Source of the DNA: an uncultured Verrucomicrobiota bacterium
GTDB taxonomy: Bacteria; Verrucomicrobiota; Verrucomicrobiia; Limisphaerales; UBA9464
Length of the DNA: 34,682 nucleotides
Direction: 5' to 3'
Assembly: GCA_903896505.1 (NCBI GenBank)
Contig: CAITXU010000108.1
Span: 1-34,682 of the forward strand
Shown: positions 23,860 through 31,734 of the stretch, piece after piece
Numbering within the stretch: position 1 is the stretch's first letter
Layout: the number at the start of each line of letters is the position of its first letter
The notes under the pieces: generated by a model
Database searches by the model: none
The model's input: the letters and a program-made list of their open reading frames with translations, nothing else
What the model was told of the DNA's origin: nothing
Position numbers and translations under genes: made by a program

Positions 23860-25583
23860 AAGGGAATTCTCCACTGCCCCGCCGTCGTCCAGGCTTTTTT
23901 CGAAGCCTCCATTCGTGGCTGTTCTTTGCCGTCGCGGCTTTATGGTCCGAGGCACACGCCAAAGACGTCGTCACCTTCAACCGCAATGTGGCCCCCATCC
24001 TCTTCCAGAATTGCTCGACCTGCCATCGTCCCGGCTTGTCGGCGCCTTTCTCACTCCTGAACTACGCGGACGCGCGCAAACACAGCGCCGAGATCGTGGA
24101 TGTCACTCAACGGCGCTACATGCCACCCTGGCTGCCCGACGCGGAATGCGGGCACTTCGTGGGCGAACGGGTCCTGAGCCCTGAATCCATTTTGACCTTT
24201 AAAAAATGGGTCGAAGGCGGCATGGAGGAGGGACGCCCCGAGGATTTGCCTGCACTGCCCAAGTGGGCAGAGGGATGGCAGTTGGGGCCACCCGACCTGG
24301 TGGTCACGATGCCCCAGCCGTACCTCCTGGCACCGGAGGGCAAGGATGTCTATCGCAATTTCGTCATCCCCATCCCGCTGCAGAAGCGCCACTTCATCCG
24401 AGGGGTCGAGTTCCATCCCGGAAATCAACGCGTCGTTCACCATGGCTTCATTCAATTTGACTCGACCCGAAAATCGCGGGGAATGGCGGAAGGCGAAACA
24501 CCCCCATCGTTTCCAGGAATGGAACTGCCCGAAACGGCTGTCATGCCCGGTGGACAAATGCTCGGATGGCAGCCCGGCAAGGTTCCCTACTTTTCACCCG
24601 ACGGACTTTCCTGGGTCCTGAATCCGGGCAGTGACCTGGTTCTCCAATTGCACCTGCATCCGTCGGGCAAACCGGAACCCGTTCAGGCCAGCGTTGGATT
24701 CTACTTCACGGACCGCCCTCCCACCAACAGCGCGTTTCGGATGGAATTGGTTCGATTCGACCTCGATATCCCCCCGAACTCGACCAATTACGTGGTGGAA
24801 CATACCTACTCCCTTCCCATTGATGTTCAACTGATGGGGATCAGCCCGCACACCCATTATTTGGGCCGGGACCTGTCCGGGTATGCCATCCTACCCACAG
24901 GAGAACGAAAATGCCTGATTCACGTCCCCGACTGGGATTTCAACTGGCAGGGCGACTACCGATTTGTCGACCCGGTTTTTCTTCCCAAGGGCACCTCCCT
25001 GCACATGCGGTACCAGTTCGACAATTCGACCGGCAATCCACGGAATCCGTTCCATCCGCCGCAGCAGGTCAAGTATGGCCTTCAAACCACGGATGAAATG
25101 GCCGAACTCTGGTTCCAGCTCCTGCCCATCCGGCCGGCGGACGGACCGATCCTGGGTCGGGATTACACCCAATTCCGACGCCAGTTCATGGTGGAGTATT
25201 ATGAGGGTCGACTGCGGACCAATGCCAGGGACGGCCTGGCTCATCTCAAGCTCGCGTCCGCCTATCAATTTCTTGGACGGGCCGAGGAAGCCTTCGACCA
25301 CTTTTCAATCGCCGCCCGGCTGCTTCCCGACGACGCCCGGGCTCACTACGAACTCGGCTATCAATACCTGATGCGCAATCGCTTTACTGAAGCGACTCCC
25401 GAGCTGGAGATTGCCGTCCGACTCGACCCCAAGGACCACCAGTCCTTCGGTTGCCTGGGCATTTCACAAATGGGTGAAAGAAAGTTGGACCAAGCAGAAA
25501 AGAATCTCGAAAAGGCCCTACAGCTCAATCCCGACGATACCCTCGCCCGTCAGTATCTGAACCAGCTAAAAGCCGGTCGTTGA
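23856..25583 (+). CDS. Cytochrome c / copper type II monooxygenase-like / TPR protein
   Basis: This is a 575-residue exported protein with three parts. After a signal segment (WLFFAVAALWSEAHA), residues 45-125 form a cytochrome-c-like domain with CSTCH (53-57) and YMPPW. Residues 150-430 resemble the two-domain copper type II ascorbate-dependent monooxygenase fold (PHM/DBH). All six copper ligand positions have candidates: HH 195-196, H268 in LHLHP, HTH 332-334 and M415 in TTDEM. The end (about 455-570) holds three TPR-like repeats (AHLKLASAYQFLGRAEEAFD, AHYELGYQYLMRNRFTEA, LGISQMGERKLDQAEK). The ATG at 23856 overlaps the redoxin stop (ATGA). The frame is open 21 bp further up from a GTG. It is the last gene of the operon. 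The oxidised substrate is unknown. Confidence 0.88.
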   Translation: MKGNSPLPRRRPGFFRSLHSWLFFAVAALWSEAHAKDVVTFNRNVAPILFQNCSTCHRPGLSAPFSLLNYADARKHSAEIVDVTQRRYMPPWLPDAECGHFVGERVLSPESILTFKKWVEGGMEEGRPEDLPALPKWAEGWQLGPPDLVVTMPQPYLLAPEGKDVYRNFVIPIPLQKRHFIRGVEFHPGNQRVVHHGFIQFDSTRKSRGMAEGETPPSFPGMELPETAVMPGGQMLGWQPGKVPYFSPDGLSWVLNPGSDLVLQLHLHPSGKPEPVQASVGFYFTDRPPTNSAFRMELVRFDLDIPPNSTNYVVEHTYSLPIDVQLMGISPHTHYLGRDLSGYAILPTGERKCLIHVPDWDFNWQGDYRFVDPVFLPKGTSLHMRYQFDNSTGNPRNPFHPPQQVKYGLQTTDEMAELWFQLLPIRPADGPILGRDYTQFRRQFMVEYYEGRLRTNARDGLAHLKLASAYQFLGRAEEAFDHFSIAARLLPDDARAHYELGYQYLMRNRFTEATPELEIAVRLDPKDHQSFGCLGISQMGERKLDQAEKNLEKALQLNPDDTLARQYLNQLKAGR

Positions 25584-25595
25584 GTTCCTTGTCCT

Positions 25596-25620
25596 GGTCC
25601 TGCGGACGGCCTGATGGCTT
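25596..25620 (+). repeat. Dispersed repeat R4, copy 2
   Basis: GGTCCTGCGGACGGCCTGAT followed by GGCTT matches 17831 with small changes. It lies 13 bp after the stop of the copper-monooxygenase-like gene, and its GTCC-TGC-GGAC hairpin could end transcription weakly. Confidence 0.65.
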
Positions 25621-25818
25621 CGCGAGATAAACAAATGGCATTGGACGCACACGAAGAAGGCACGAAGAAGCATGGAACAAAGAACGGCAAGGATGTCCGA
25701 AGCACTATTGCAGGTCTCCAGATGGATTCTTGCCTCCCTTTCCTAGCTCCCGAGTTCCCCATTTCGCCCGAGGAGTTCGGGCATTTGGTCCCCTCTGTTT
25801 TTCGCGTTTTCTTCTTCA

Positions 25819-25845
25819 TCTGCGTAAATCTGTGTAAATCTGCGG
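25819..25845. repeat. 10-bp direct repeats
   Basis: TCTGCGTAAA, TCTGTGTAAA and TCTGCGG follow one another with no spacing. Confidence 0.75.
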
Positions 25846-25954
25846 ATACCTCCTCTTCGGGCCACGCCCATACTCTTGCCAAAAGATTTTCGCCGAAACT
25901 CCCGGTTGAATCCCAGCCCCACCGGCATCACTCTGCCCCCTCGACGTACCCACC

Positions 25955-27571
25955 ATGACCTTCCTGCCGATTGCCTTGCGGGAGTTGCTCGTGGCCTCCA
26001 GGAGGCCCGCAACGTTTCGCATCCGGTGGATCACGGCCACCGGGGGGGCCATGGCAACTCTTCTCTACTGGCTGACCCATGCGGGAAACCCCTCTGGCAG
26101 CCAACTCCTCGCCTGGCTCGCCACCGCGGCCTTTTTTTGCTCAGTCCTGGCGGGAGTCTTTCTGACCTCGGATTGCCTGAGTGAGGAACGGCGCGACGGC
26201 ACCTTGGGACTCCTCTACCTTTCCGGCCTCGGTGGGATCGAGGTGGTTGCGGGTAAACTCCTGATTACCGGACTCAACGCCTTGTTGGCGCTACTGGCAC
26301 TCCTGCCCATCATGGCCTTCGCCTGGCTCCTGGGTGGGGTTGCTCCCGGTGAGTTCTGGCGGGCCGCCATTTCTCTCATCAATACCTTCTGGGTATCCCT
26401 GACCATTGGGTTGTTCACCTCGTCCTTCCATCGAGGGCAACGACAGGCTCTCGGCTCCGCGTTTGGCGTCATTTTGTTTTGGATTCTTGGACTGGGCGGG
26501 CTCTTCCTCGTTCTCCACCCCAGCCACACCCATCTCGCCTTGGAATGGGCGGCCGGAGTCAGTCCCGCCGTCTCATTCCTCCGGGCACCCGACTCGGTCT
26601 ATCGAAGCGACCCGGGATTATTTTGGAGTACCCTCCTCCTGTCTCACACCTCCGGATGGGTCTTTTTTGCGGCTGCCAGTATGGCCCTCTGGCAGGTCCC
26701 TCTGGCCCCCACGGCCACCTCAAAGACTGACCCGTCGATATCGCAGCCTTTGGAATCGGTGTTCAATCGGCTCCGAATGGGTAAAGCTTCCCGTCCTCTT
26801 TCCCCACCGCTCTTGGATGAGAATCCGTTGTTGGCCCTGCTGATGGCGCGGCAATCCGGCGACACTTGGATATGGCTCCTGGTGGCTCTGACCCTTCTTG
26901 TTTCGAGCAGTAATCTCCTGTTCAACGGACCCGCCGCATCACCCTTTGGGTTGAGCTTCTTTGTGGCCGCGGGAATGAACGCGGGATTCCTGAATCTTCT
27001 GATCACCATCTTGCTGGCCAGCACCAAGGCCCTCTACGCCTGGCACGCCTGCGATTTCTTCGCCACATCCCGACGTCAACAAGCCTTGGAGGCCATCCTG
27101 ACCACACCAATCAGTGACCGGGCTCTTTTAGCGGGAATCCATAAGGCCCAACGAAAGAAATTTGTCCTCCCCTTCACGGTGCTGGCCATTGGATTAACCA
27201 TGGTGGCGTTGTTTCAATTCGCTACAGGTGCATCGCGGTTCAGCCGAGTCGATTATTTGGGGGCCTGGTTCTATGCCATGATCACCCTGCCCCTCGATTT
27301 GGGCGCCCTTTCCTGGTTGGGAATTCTTCTCTCCTTGCGCGACCGGCGGCCCGAGTGGGCCTTCGCCAAAACAGTCGGACTGGTCATTCTATTGCCCGCC
27401 ATTCTCTTCTTTATTCCCAGCGCCCTGATCACGGGATCCATCTTCGGCTACGCCCAGGGAAAATTGCGCAAACCTATCCGCCACCTTCTCGAGAAAAACC
27501 CGGCACAACGGACTTCCCGCAGTTCCAACATCCCCCTCTGGAAGCGGCAGGCCGGATACGGTTCGAACTGA
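25955..27571 (+). CDS. ABC-2 type transporter permease
   Basis: This is a 538-residue polytopic membrane protein. Hydrophobic spans include LLAWLATAAFFCSVLAGVFL, GLNALLALLALLPIMAFAWL, ALGSAFGVILFWILGLGGLF, FFVAAGMNAGFLNLLITILL and LVILLPAILFFIPSALITGS. The family cue is the segment SEERRDGTLGLLYLSGL, typical of ABC-2 permeases such as those of NatB/GldF type, where the ATPase coupling helix lies. A soluble stretch of about 60 residues (around 250-310) sits between two membrane halves. No ATP-binding gene is found on either side within the window, so its partner must be encoded elsewhere. The substrate is unknown. Confidence 0.8.
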   Translation: MTFLPIALRELLVASRRPATFRIRWITATGGAMATLLYWLTHAGNPSGSQLLAWLATAAFFCSVLAGVFLTSDCLSEERRDGTLGLLYLSGLGGIEVVAGKLLITGLNALLALLALLPIMAFAWLLGGVAPGEFWRAAISLINTFWVSLTIGLFTSSFHRGQRQALGSAFGVILFWILGLGGLFLVLHPSHTHLALEWAAGVSPAVSFLRAPDSVYRSDPGLFWSTLLLSHTSGWVFFAAASMALWQVPLAPTATSKTDPSISQPLESVFNRLRMGKASRPLSPPLLDENPLLALLMARQSGDTWIWLLVALTLLVSSSNLLFNGPAASPFGLSFFVAAGMNAGFLNLLITILLASTKALYAWHACDFFATSRRQQALEAILTTPISDRALLAGIHKAQRKKFVLPFTVLAIGLTMVALFQFATGASRFSRVDYLGAWFYAMITLPLDLGALSWLGILLSLRDRRPEWAFAKTVGLVILLPAILFFIPSALITGSIFGYAQGKLRKPIRHLLEKNPAQRTSRSSNIPLWKRQAGYGSN

Positions 27572-27632
27572 TCACCCGTCCCAAAGCTGATTCACGATTG
27601 CCGTTCGCTACTGAAATCCGAACACTGGAGTC

Positions 27633-28406
27633 ATGAGGAATCCCATCATCCTTGCACTGGACCTCCCGACAGCGGCCGAGGCACTGGCAGTGGCTCAAGC
27701 CGTTGTGCCCTGGGTTCGTGCCTTCAAAGTGGGTAAAGAGCTGTTTGTCAGTTCGGGCCCCCGCATCGTCGAGCAACTGCGTGCCACCGGGGCCAGTGTC
27801 TTTCTGGACCTCAAGTTCCACGATATCCCCAATACCGTGGCCAAGGCCGTCGCTGCCGCCGTCCGACTCGATGTTCAGATGCTCACCGTCCATTGTTCCG
27901 GCGGACGGGCCATGCTCACGGCCGCCGAGGCCGCCGCCCAAAATACGGCATCTGCCCTGGGAATTCATCCCCCGCTCGTCCTCGGCGTCACGGTCCTGAC
28001 CAGCATGGACTCCCACACATTGGCCGAGTTGGGAGGCGAAACCAACCCGGCGGTGCAGGTGGAACGTCTGGCCCGATTGGCCGTCGACTCCGGCTTGCGG
28101 GGACTGGTCTGCTCTCCCCGGGAACTCGCCCAATTGCGTCCCCAATTGCCAGAGGGGACTCAGTATGTGACACCCGGCATCCGGACCGGTGCCGAACCGC
28201 CCGACGATCAAAAGCGAACACTCAGCCCTCAGGAAGCGATGGAAGCCGGAGCCACCTGGCTGGTGATTGGCCGTCCGATTTACGCCGCCCCGAACCCAGC
28301 GGAAGCGGCTCATCGCATCTGGACTTCCATTCAGGCGACCCCGCTTGAAGTGGCAGAGCGCAACGCACGATCTGACACTTTCCATAAACCGTCCACCTCG
28401 CCGTAA
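27633..28406 (+). CDS. pyrF: Orotidine 5'-phosphate decarboxylase
   Basis: This is a 257-residue TIM-barrel enzyme for the last step of UMP synthesis (OMP to UMP plus CO2). The start IILALDLPTAAEAL, the phosphate and substrate residues in VRAFKVGKELFV, the catalytic signature FLDLKFHDIPNTV (D-x-K-x-x-D), and the final phosphate-binding segments VTPGIRTGA and LVIGRPIYAAPNPAEAAHRI are all visible. The group resembles the short type I PyrF. The last 20 residues (about 238-257) are a non-conserved tail. GGAG lies a few bases before the ATG. It stands alone, and no other pyr gene is in the window. Confidence 0.95.
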   Translation: MRNPIILALDLPTAAEALAVAQAVVPWVRAFKVGKELFVSSGPRIVEQLRATGASVFLDLKFHDIPNTVAKAVAAAVRLDVQMLTVHCSGGRAMLTAAEAAAQNTASALGIHPPLVLGVTVLTSMDSHTLAELGGETNPAVQVERLARLAVDSGLRGLVCSPRELAQLRPQLPEGTQYVTPGIRTGAEPPDDQKRTLSPQEAMEAGATWLVIGRPIYAAPNPAEAAHRIWTSIQATPLEVAERNARSDTFHKPSTSP

Positions 28407-28500
28407 AGCAGACCATCCTGAGCCCGGGCGATTACGGGCGGGATACTTTCAAAAAAACGGCTTCTGGCGACACCCTGGACATGGGTGGATTCTGAGGTGG

Positions 28501-28624
28501 TCCGAACCGCCGCGGCTCACCGGGAGGTTCGCCCTACCATGGCTTTGGAGGGTATCAATGTAAGCTACTGAACTCCAGCCACATTGGTAGGGCGAGGCTC
28601 CTGCCGAGCCGCGGCGGTTCGGAC
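28501..28624. repeat. Inverted pair of repeat R3 (REPIN-like), pair 2
   Basis: A reversed R3 (28501-28538) and a forward R3 (28586-28624) lie about 47 bp apart. Each has the GTAGGGCGAG head, a GC-rich stem around GAGCCGCGGCGG, and TTCGGAC. The spacer length is nearly the same as in pair 1. Confidence 0.8.
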
Positions 28625-28645
28625 CTCGCCAGTCGCACAAAAGCA

Positions 28646-28667
28646 AAGCCTATAGGCCGTCCGCAAG
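28646..28667 (-). repeat. Dispersed repeat R4, copy 3 (reversed)
   Basis: AAGCCTATAGGCCGTCCGCA is the complement of the R4 end and core, 21 bp after the R3 pair. Confidence 0.6.
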
Positions 28668-28670
28668 TTT

Positions 28671-28760
28671 GCCCCAAACGGGGCAAAATGTGACAGCCCA
28701 TGGCAACGCCATGGGTCCGGTCCCCCCAATTGACCCAGCCCTGAAGGGGGAAAGAGCGAT
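28671..28760 (+). repeat. Dispersed repeat R6, copy 2
   Basis: Hairpin GCCCC-AAAC-GGGGC (28671-28684), then TGTGACAG, then CCCATGGC-AAC-GCCATGGG (28697-28715), then a CCCTGAAGGGGG segment. The same order of hairpins occurs at 13430-13540 in reverse. Confidence 0.7.
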
Positions 28761-28801
28761 TATAGCGTCAGGTTTCGCCTGTCCGCCGGTTGACGAAGAA
28801 A

Positions 28802-30091
28802 TCACCACGTCGCCAACACGCGTGCCGCCGCCTGAACCGTCCGATCGATGTCCGCCGGGGTATGGGCGGCCGAAATGAATCCGGCCTCGAACTGGCTGGG
28901 TGCCAGGAAAATACCCTCGGACAACATGCCGTGGAAAAATTTGGCGAATCGGGCGCGGTCCGATTTCATCGCATCGGCCAGGTTGTTCACCGGACCCGCG
29001 GTAAAGTAGCCGCAGAACATCGAACCAATCCGCTGCCAGCACACAGGGATGCCTGCCCGGCGGGCGGCATCGACCATTCCCGCTTCCAATTGTTCCCCCA
29101 AGGCATCCAGATGCGGGTAGACCTTCGCGTCCTGGAGTTCGTCCAGAGCGGCCAAACCTGCCGCCATGGCCAGCGGATTTCCGCTCAAGGTTCCCGCCTG
29201 GTAGACCGGTCCCAGCGGAGCCAGCAGGTCCATGATCTCGGCACGACCTCCAAAGGCCCCCACGGGCAACCCGCCTCCGATGATTTTACCGAAGCACGAA
29301 ATATCGGGCTTCAGTCCGTAAACCTTTTGAGCTCCAGCCCCGTGTCCCAATCGGAATCCGGTCATCACTTCGTCAAAGATGAACACCGCTCCATGTTCCC
29401 GGCAAAGATTGGCGATGGCCTCGTAATATCCGGGAAGGGGCAGATAAAGCCCGGCATTGGCCGGAACTCCTTCGATGATGACCGCGGCAATCTCGGTACC
29501 GCGCTGGGAAAAGGCCGCCCGAATCGCCGCTTCGTCGTTGAAGGGAAGGACCATCGTGTGCCTGGCAAAATCCGCCGGAACCCCGGCGCTGTCGGGATGC
29601 CCAAAGGTCAGGGCCCCCGACCCGGCCTTCACCAGGAGCGAATCCGCATGACCGTGGTAGCATCCGTCAAACTTGATGATCAGGTCCCGCTTGGTGAATC
29701 CGCGGGCCAGGCGAATGGCCGACATGCAGGCCTCCGTGCCGGAATTGCAAAAACGAACCTTTTCGATGCTCGGGACCATCGACTTGACCCGCATCGCCAG
29801 TTCGACCTCGAGGGGATTGGGGACACCGAAGCTGGTGCCACGCTCGGCCGCCATCTGAATGGCCCGGATGATCCGGGGATGGGCGTGCCCCAAAATGGCA
29901 GGTCCCCAAGTGCCGACATAGTCCAGTAAACGATTTCCGTCGATATCGAGGAGGTAGGCACCCGAAGCGGACTGGACAAAAAAGGGCGTGCCACCCACCG
30001 CTCGAAACGCCCGCACGGGGGAATTGACCCCACCCGGCAAATGCGCAAGAGCTGTTTGGAACAAAGCCTCGGACCGTTGGCGTAACTGCAT
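28802..30091 (-). CDS. hemL: Glutamate-1-semialdehyde 2,1-aminomutase
   Basis: This is a 429-residue PLP enzyme of the C5 haem pathway that converts glutamate-1-semialdehyde to 5-aminolevulinate. Visible motifs are HLPGGVNSPVRAF, the ILGHAHPRI segment, NSGTEACMSAIRLAR, the FDGCYHGHAD loop, FIFDEVMTGFRLG (the Asp that contacts PLP) and CFGKIIGGGLPVGAFGG, where K269 would form the Schiff base. The terminal helix is complete, and the length is normal. The gene diverges from rseP, about 100 bp apart. No other hem gene lies in the window. Confidence 0.97.
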   Translation of the reverse strand: MQLRQRSEALFQTALAHLPGGVNSPVRAFRAVGGTPFFVQSASGAYLLDIDGNRLLDYVGTWGPAILGHAHPRIIRAIQMAAERGTSFGVPNPLEVELAMRVKSMVPSIEKVRFCNSGTEACMSAIRLARGFTKRDLIIKFDGCYHGHADSLLVKAGSGALTFGHPDSAGVPADFARHTMVLPFNDEAAIRAAFSQRGTEIAAVIIEGVPANAGLYLPLPGYYEAIANLCREHGAVFIFDEVMTGFRLGHGAGAQKVYGLKPDISCFGKIIGGGLPVGAFGGRAEIMDLLAPLGPVYQAGTLSGNPLAMAAGLAALDELQDAKVYPHLDALGEQLEAGMVDAARRAGIPVCWQRIGSMFCGYFTAGPVNNLADAMKSDRARFAKFFHGMLSEGIFLAPSQFEAGFISAAHTPADIDRTVQAAARVLATW

Positions 30092-30190
30092 GGAGAAAGT
30101 CTAGCCCATCTCGACCGAAGTTTGAACATTTTCCACTGCAAGTCGCCTAGTGCTTGGTACAGAATTAGCTATATTCATCGGACTTTCTGC

Positions 30191-31666
30191 ATGGCTGCCC
30201 TGCGATTCATCGGTGTGTTGCTGGAGGTGTTGATCCTGTTCAACTCCATCATCCTGGTCCATGAACTCGGACATTTCCTCGCCGCCCGATGGCGGGGCAT
30301 GGTCGTGGACCGGTTTAGCATCTGGTTTGGCAAGCCCCTGATTCAGAAAAAGGTGGGCAACGTGGTCTTCTCTCTGGGCACCATCCCTTTCGGAGGCTTC
30401 GTTTCTCTCCCTCAAATGGCTCCCATGGAATTTCTGGAGGGACGGACGCTCCAAAACGGTGAACCGATGCGCCCGGTGGGTGCTGTCGACAAGATTATTG
30501 TCTCCATCGCCGGCCCTGCCTTCAGCTTGGGATTGGCCTTCGTATTCGCCACCATCGTCTGGTGGGTGGGCACGCCAACCAGTGAGGCCGAATCCACCAC
30601 GGTCATCGGCTACGTGGAGAAGAATTCCGCCGCAGCCCAAGGGGGACTTCAGCCGGGGGACAAAATCATTTCTGTCGACGGGCATTCGGTGGAGCGCTTC
30701 ACCGGACCCGGCAACTCGGTGGCCATGCGCATCGCTTTCGGTGAAGAAAAGACGGTCCGCATCGAGTATGAGCGGGATGGCGCTCGAAAAACCGTGGACC
30801 TGCTGCCGACCAAGGACCCGGTCAAGGGCTGGCAGCGCGAGAACATCCGACGTCTCCCCATCGAACCAGCCGAAAAGGCGGTCGTGGGCAAGGTTATCTC
30901 CCCGAGCCCGGCAGAGCGGGCGGGGTTGCGTCCGCAAGACATTGTTCACGCCATCAACGGTCGGAACATTTTTCACCCCCAAAACGTCGTGGATATTCTC
31001 CAGACCAACGGCGTTCTTCCCCTCCAGTTGGATGTCGAGCGCGATGGGCAACGCATCCAGCTGAGCGCCACCCCGGAGATTCCTCTGAAAGGGAGCGACG
31101 CACGGCAGCCACGGCTCGGCATTGCCTGGAGTCAGTACTCGATCATCACCATGAGCCACCCGCTGCCTTGGGACCAGGTGGGCGGTGTCCTGGAAAGCAT
31201 GTACAGCACCCTGCGCGCCCTCGTTTCGCCCAAGTCCGAGATCAAGACCCAGCAAATCTCGGGTCCGGTGGGAATTTTGGGCACCTATTTTACTCTCTTC
31301 CAAAGTGAACATGCCATCCGGCTGGTCCTCTGGTTCAGTGTCCTCCTCAACGTCAACCTGGCGGTCATGAATCTGCTGCCCATCCCCATGCTGGACGGCG
31401 GACACATCGTCCTGTCTCTGGCCGAGTTGGTCCGCCGTCGTCCATTGAGTGAGCCCATTGTCCGGTGGGTGCAAACCTGCGGGGCAGTCGTTGTGATTGG
31501 CTTCATCCTTTATGTCACCTCGTTTGACGTCCGGGACCTGCGGGGCCGAGGGGCAAAACCGGGCAAGGCCAACCCCGAAGAGCTCATCTTCAGTCCCGGA
31601 ACCGACTCTTCGTCATCCTCACCATCCTCGACACCGCCCGCGTCTGTCTCACCCAACAAACCCTAA
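30191..31666 (+). CDS. rseP: Site-2 (intramembrane) zinc metalloprotease RseP
   Basis: This is a 491-residue membrane protease that cleaves anti-sigma factors and signal peptides within the membrane. The first membrane helix carries LVHELGHFLAA (HELGH 24-28), and the second metal motif is in NLLPIPMLDGGH (D about 402). Between them are two PDZ domains, one from about 135 (VIGYVEKNSAAAQGGLQPGD) and one from about 230 (VGKVISPSPAERAGLRPQDIV). The end is low-complexity Ser/Pro. The ATG at 30191 is used because the upstream ATG at 30122 would add a non-family extension. It lies 68 bp upstream of ispG, a usual neighbour. dxr, which is frequent in this cluster, is absent. Confidence 0.95.
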   Translation: MAALRFIGVLLEVLILFNSIILVHELGHFLAARWRGMVVDRFSIWFGKPLIQKKVGNVVFSLGTIPFGGFVSLPQMAPMEFLEGRTLQNGEPMRPVGAVDKIIVSIAGPAFSLGLAFVFATIVWWVGTPTSEAESTTVIGYVEKNSAAAQGGLQPGDKIISVDGHSVERFTGPGNSVAMRIAFGEEKTVRIEYERDGARKTVDLLPTKDPVKGWQRENIRRLPIEPAEKAVVGKVISPSPAERAGLRPQDIVHAINGRNIFHPQNVVDILQTNGVLPLQLDVERDGQRIQLSATPEIPLKGSDARQPRLGIAWSQYSIITMSHPLPWDQVGGVLESMYSTLRALVSPKSEIKTQQISGPVGILGTYFTLFQSEHAIRLVLWFSVLLNVNLAVMNLLPIPMLDGGHIVLSLAELVRRRPLSEPIVRWVQTCGAVVVIGFILYVTSFDVRDLRGRGAKPGKANPEELIFSPGTDSSSSSPSSTPPASVSPNKP

Positions 31667-31672
31667 TCGGAC

Positions 31673-31695
31673 AACCCGTCCTTCGCACACGGGTT
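31673..31695 (+). terminator. Short hairpin between rseP and ispG
   Basis: AACCCGT and ACGGGTT can pair over 7 bp around a 9-nt loop, just after the rseP stop. No T-run follows, so it may be a processing or attenuation structure rather than a terminator. Confidence 0.3.
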
Positions 31696-31734
31696 GACGT
31701 CCCCCGTTTCTTCCGCCAATTACAGGGGCGCGTC

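Larger units (their letters stand above)
25584..25954. other. Gene-free spacer with R4 and short direct repeats
   Basis: This contains R4 at 25596-25620, a CACGAAGAAGGCACGAAGAA direct repeat (about 25650-25670), and the iterated TCTGCGTAAA-TCTGTGTAAA-TCTGCGG at 25819-25845. Sequences of the last two kinds are, as I recall, scattered in many bacterial genomes. No gene is supported. Confidence 0.55.
28407..28801. other. Gene-free spacer with R3 pair, R4 and R6
   Basis: This holds the inverted R3 pair (28501-28624), reversed R4 (28646-28667) and R6 (28671-28760). Almost the whole gap between the convergent pyrF and hemL genes is repeat DNA, which may also serve as a transcription end. Confidence 0.65.

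Noticed and set aside
28790..29929. 379-codon frame antisense to hemL
   Set aside because: It is a shadow of the intact aminomutase gene.
30101..31474. 457-codon antisense frame over rseP
   Set aside because: It is a shadow of a GC-rich gene. rseP has all protease motifs.
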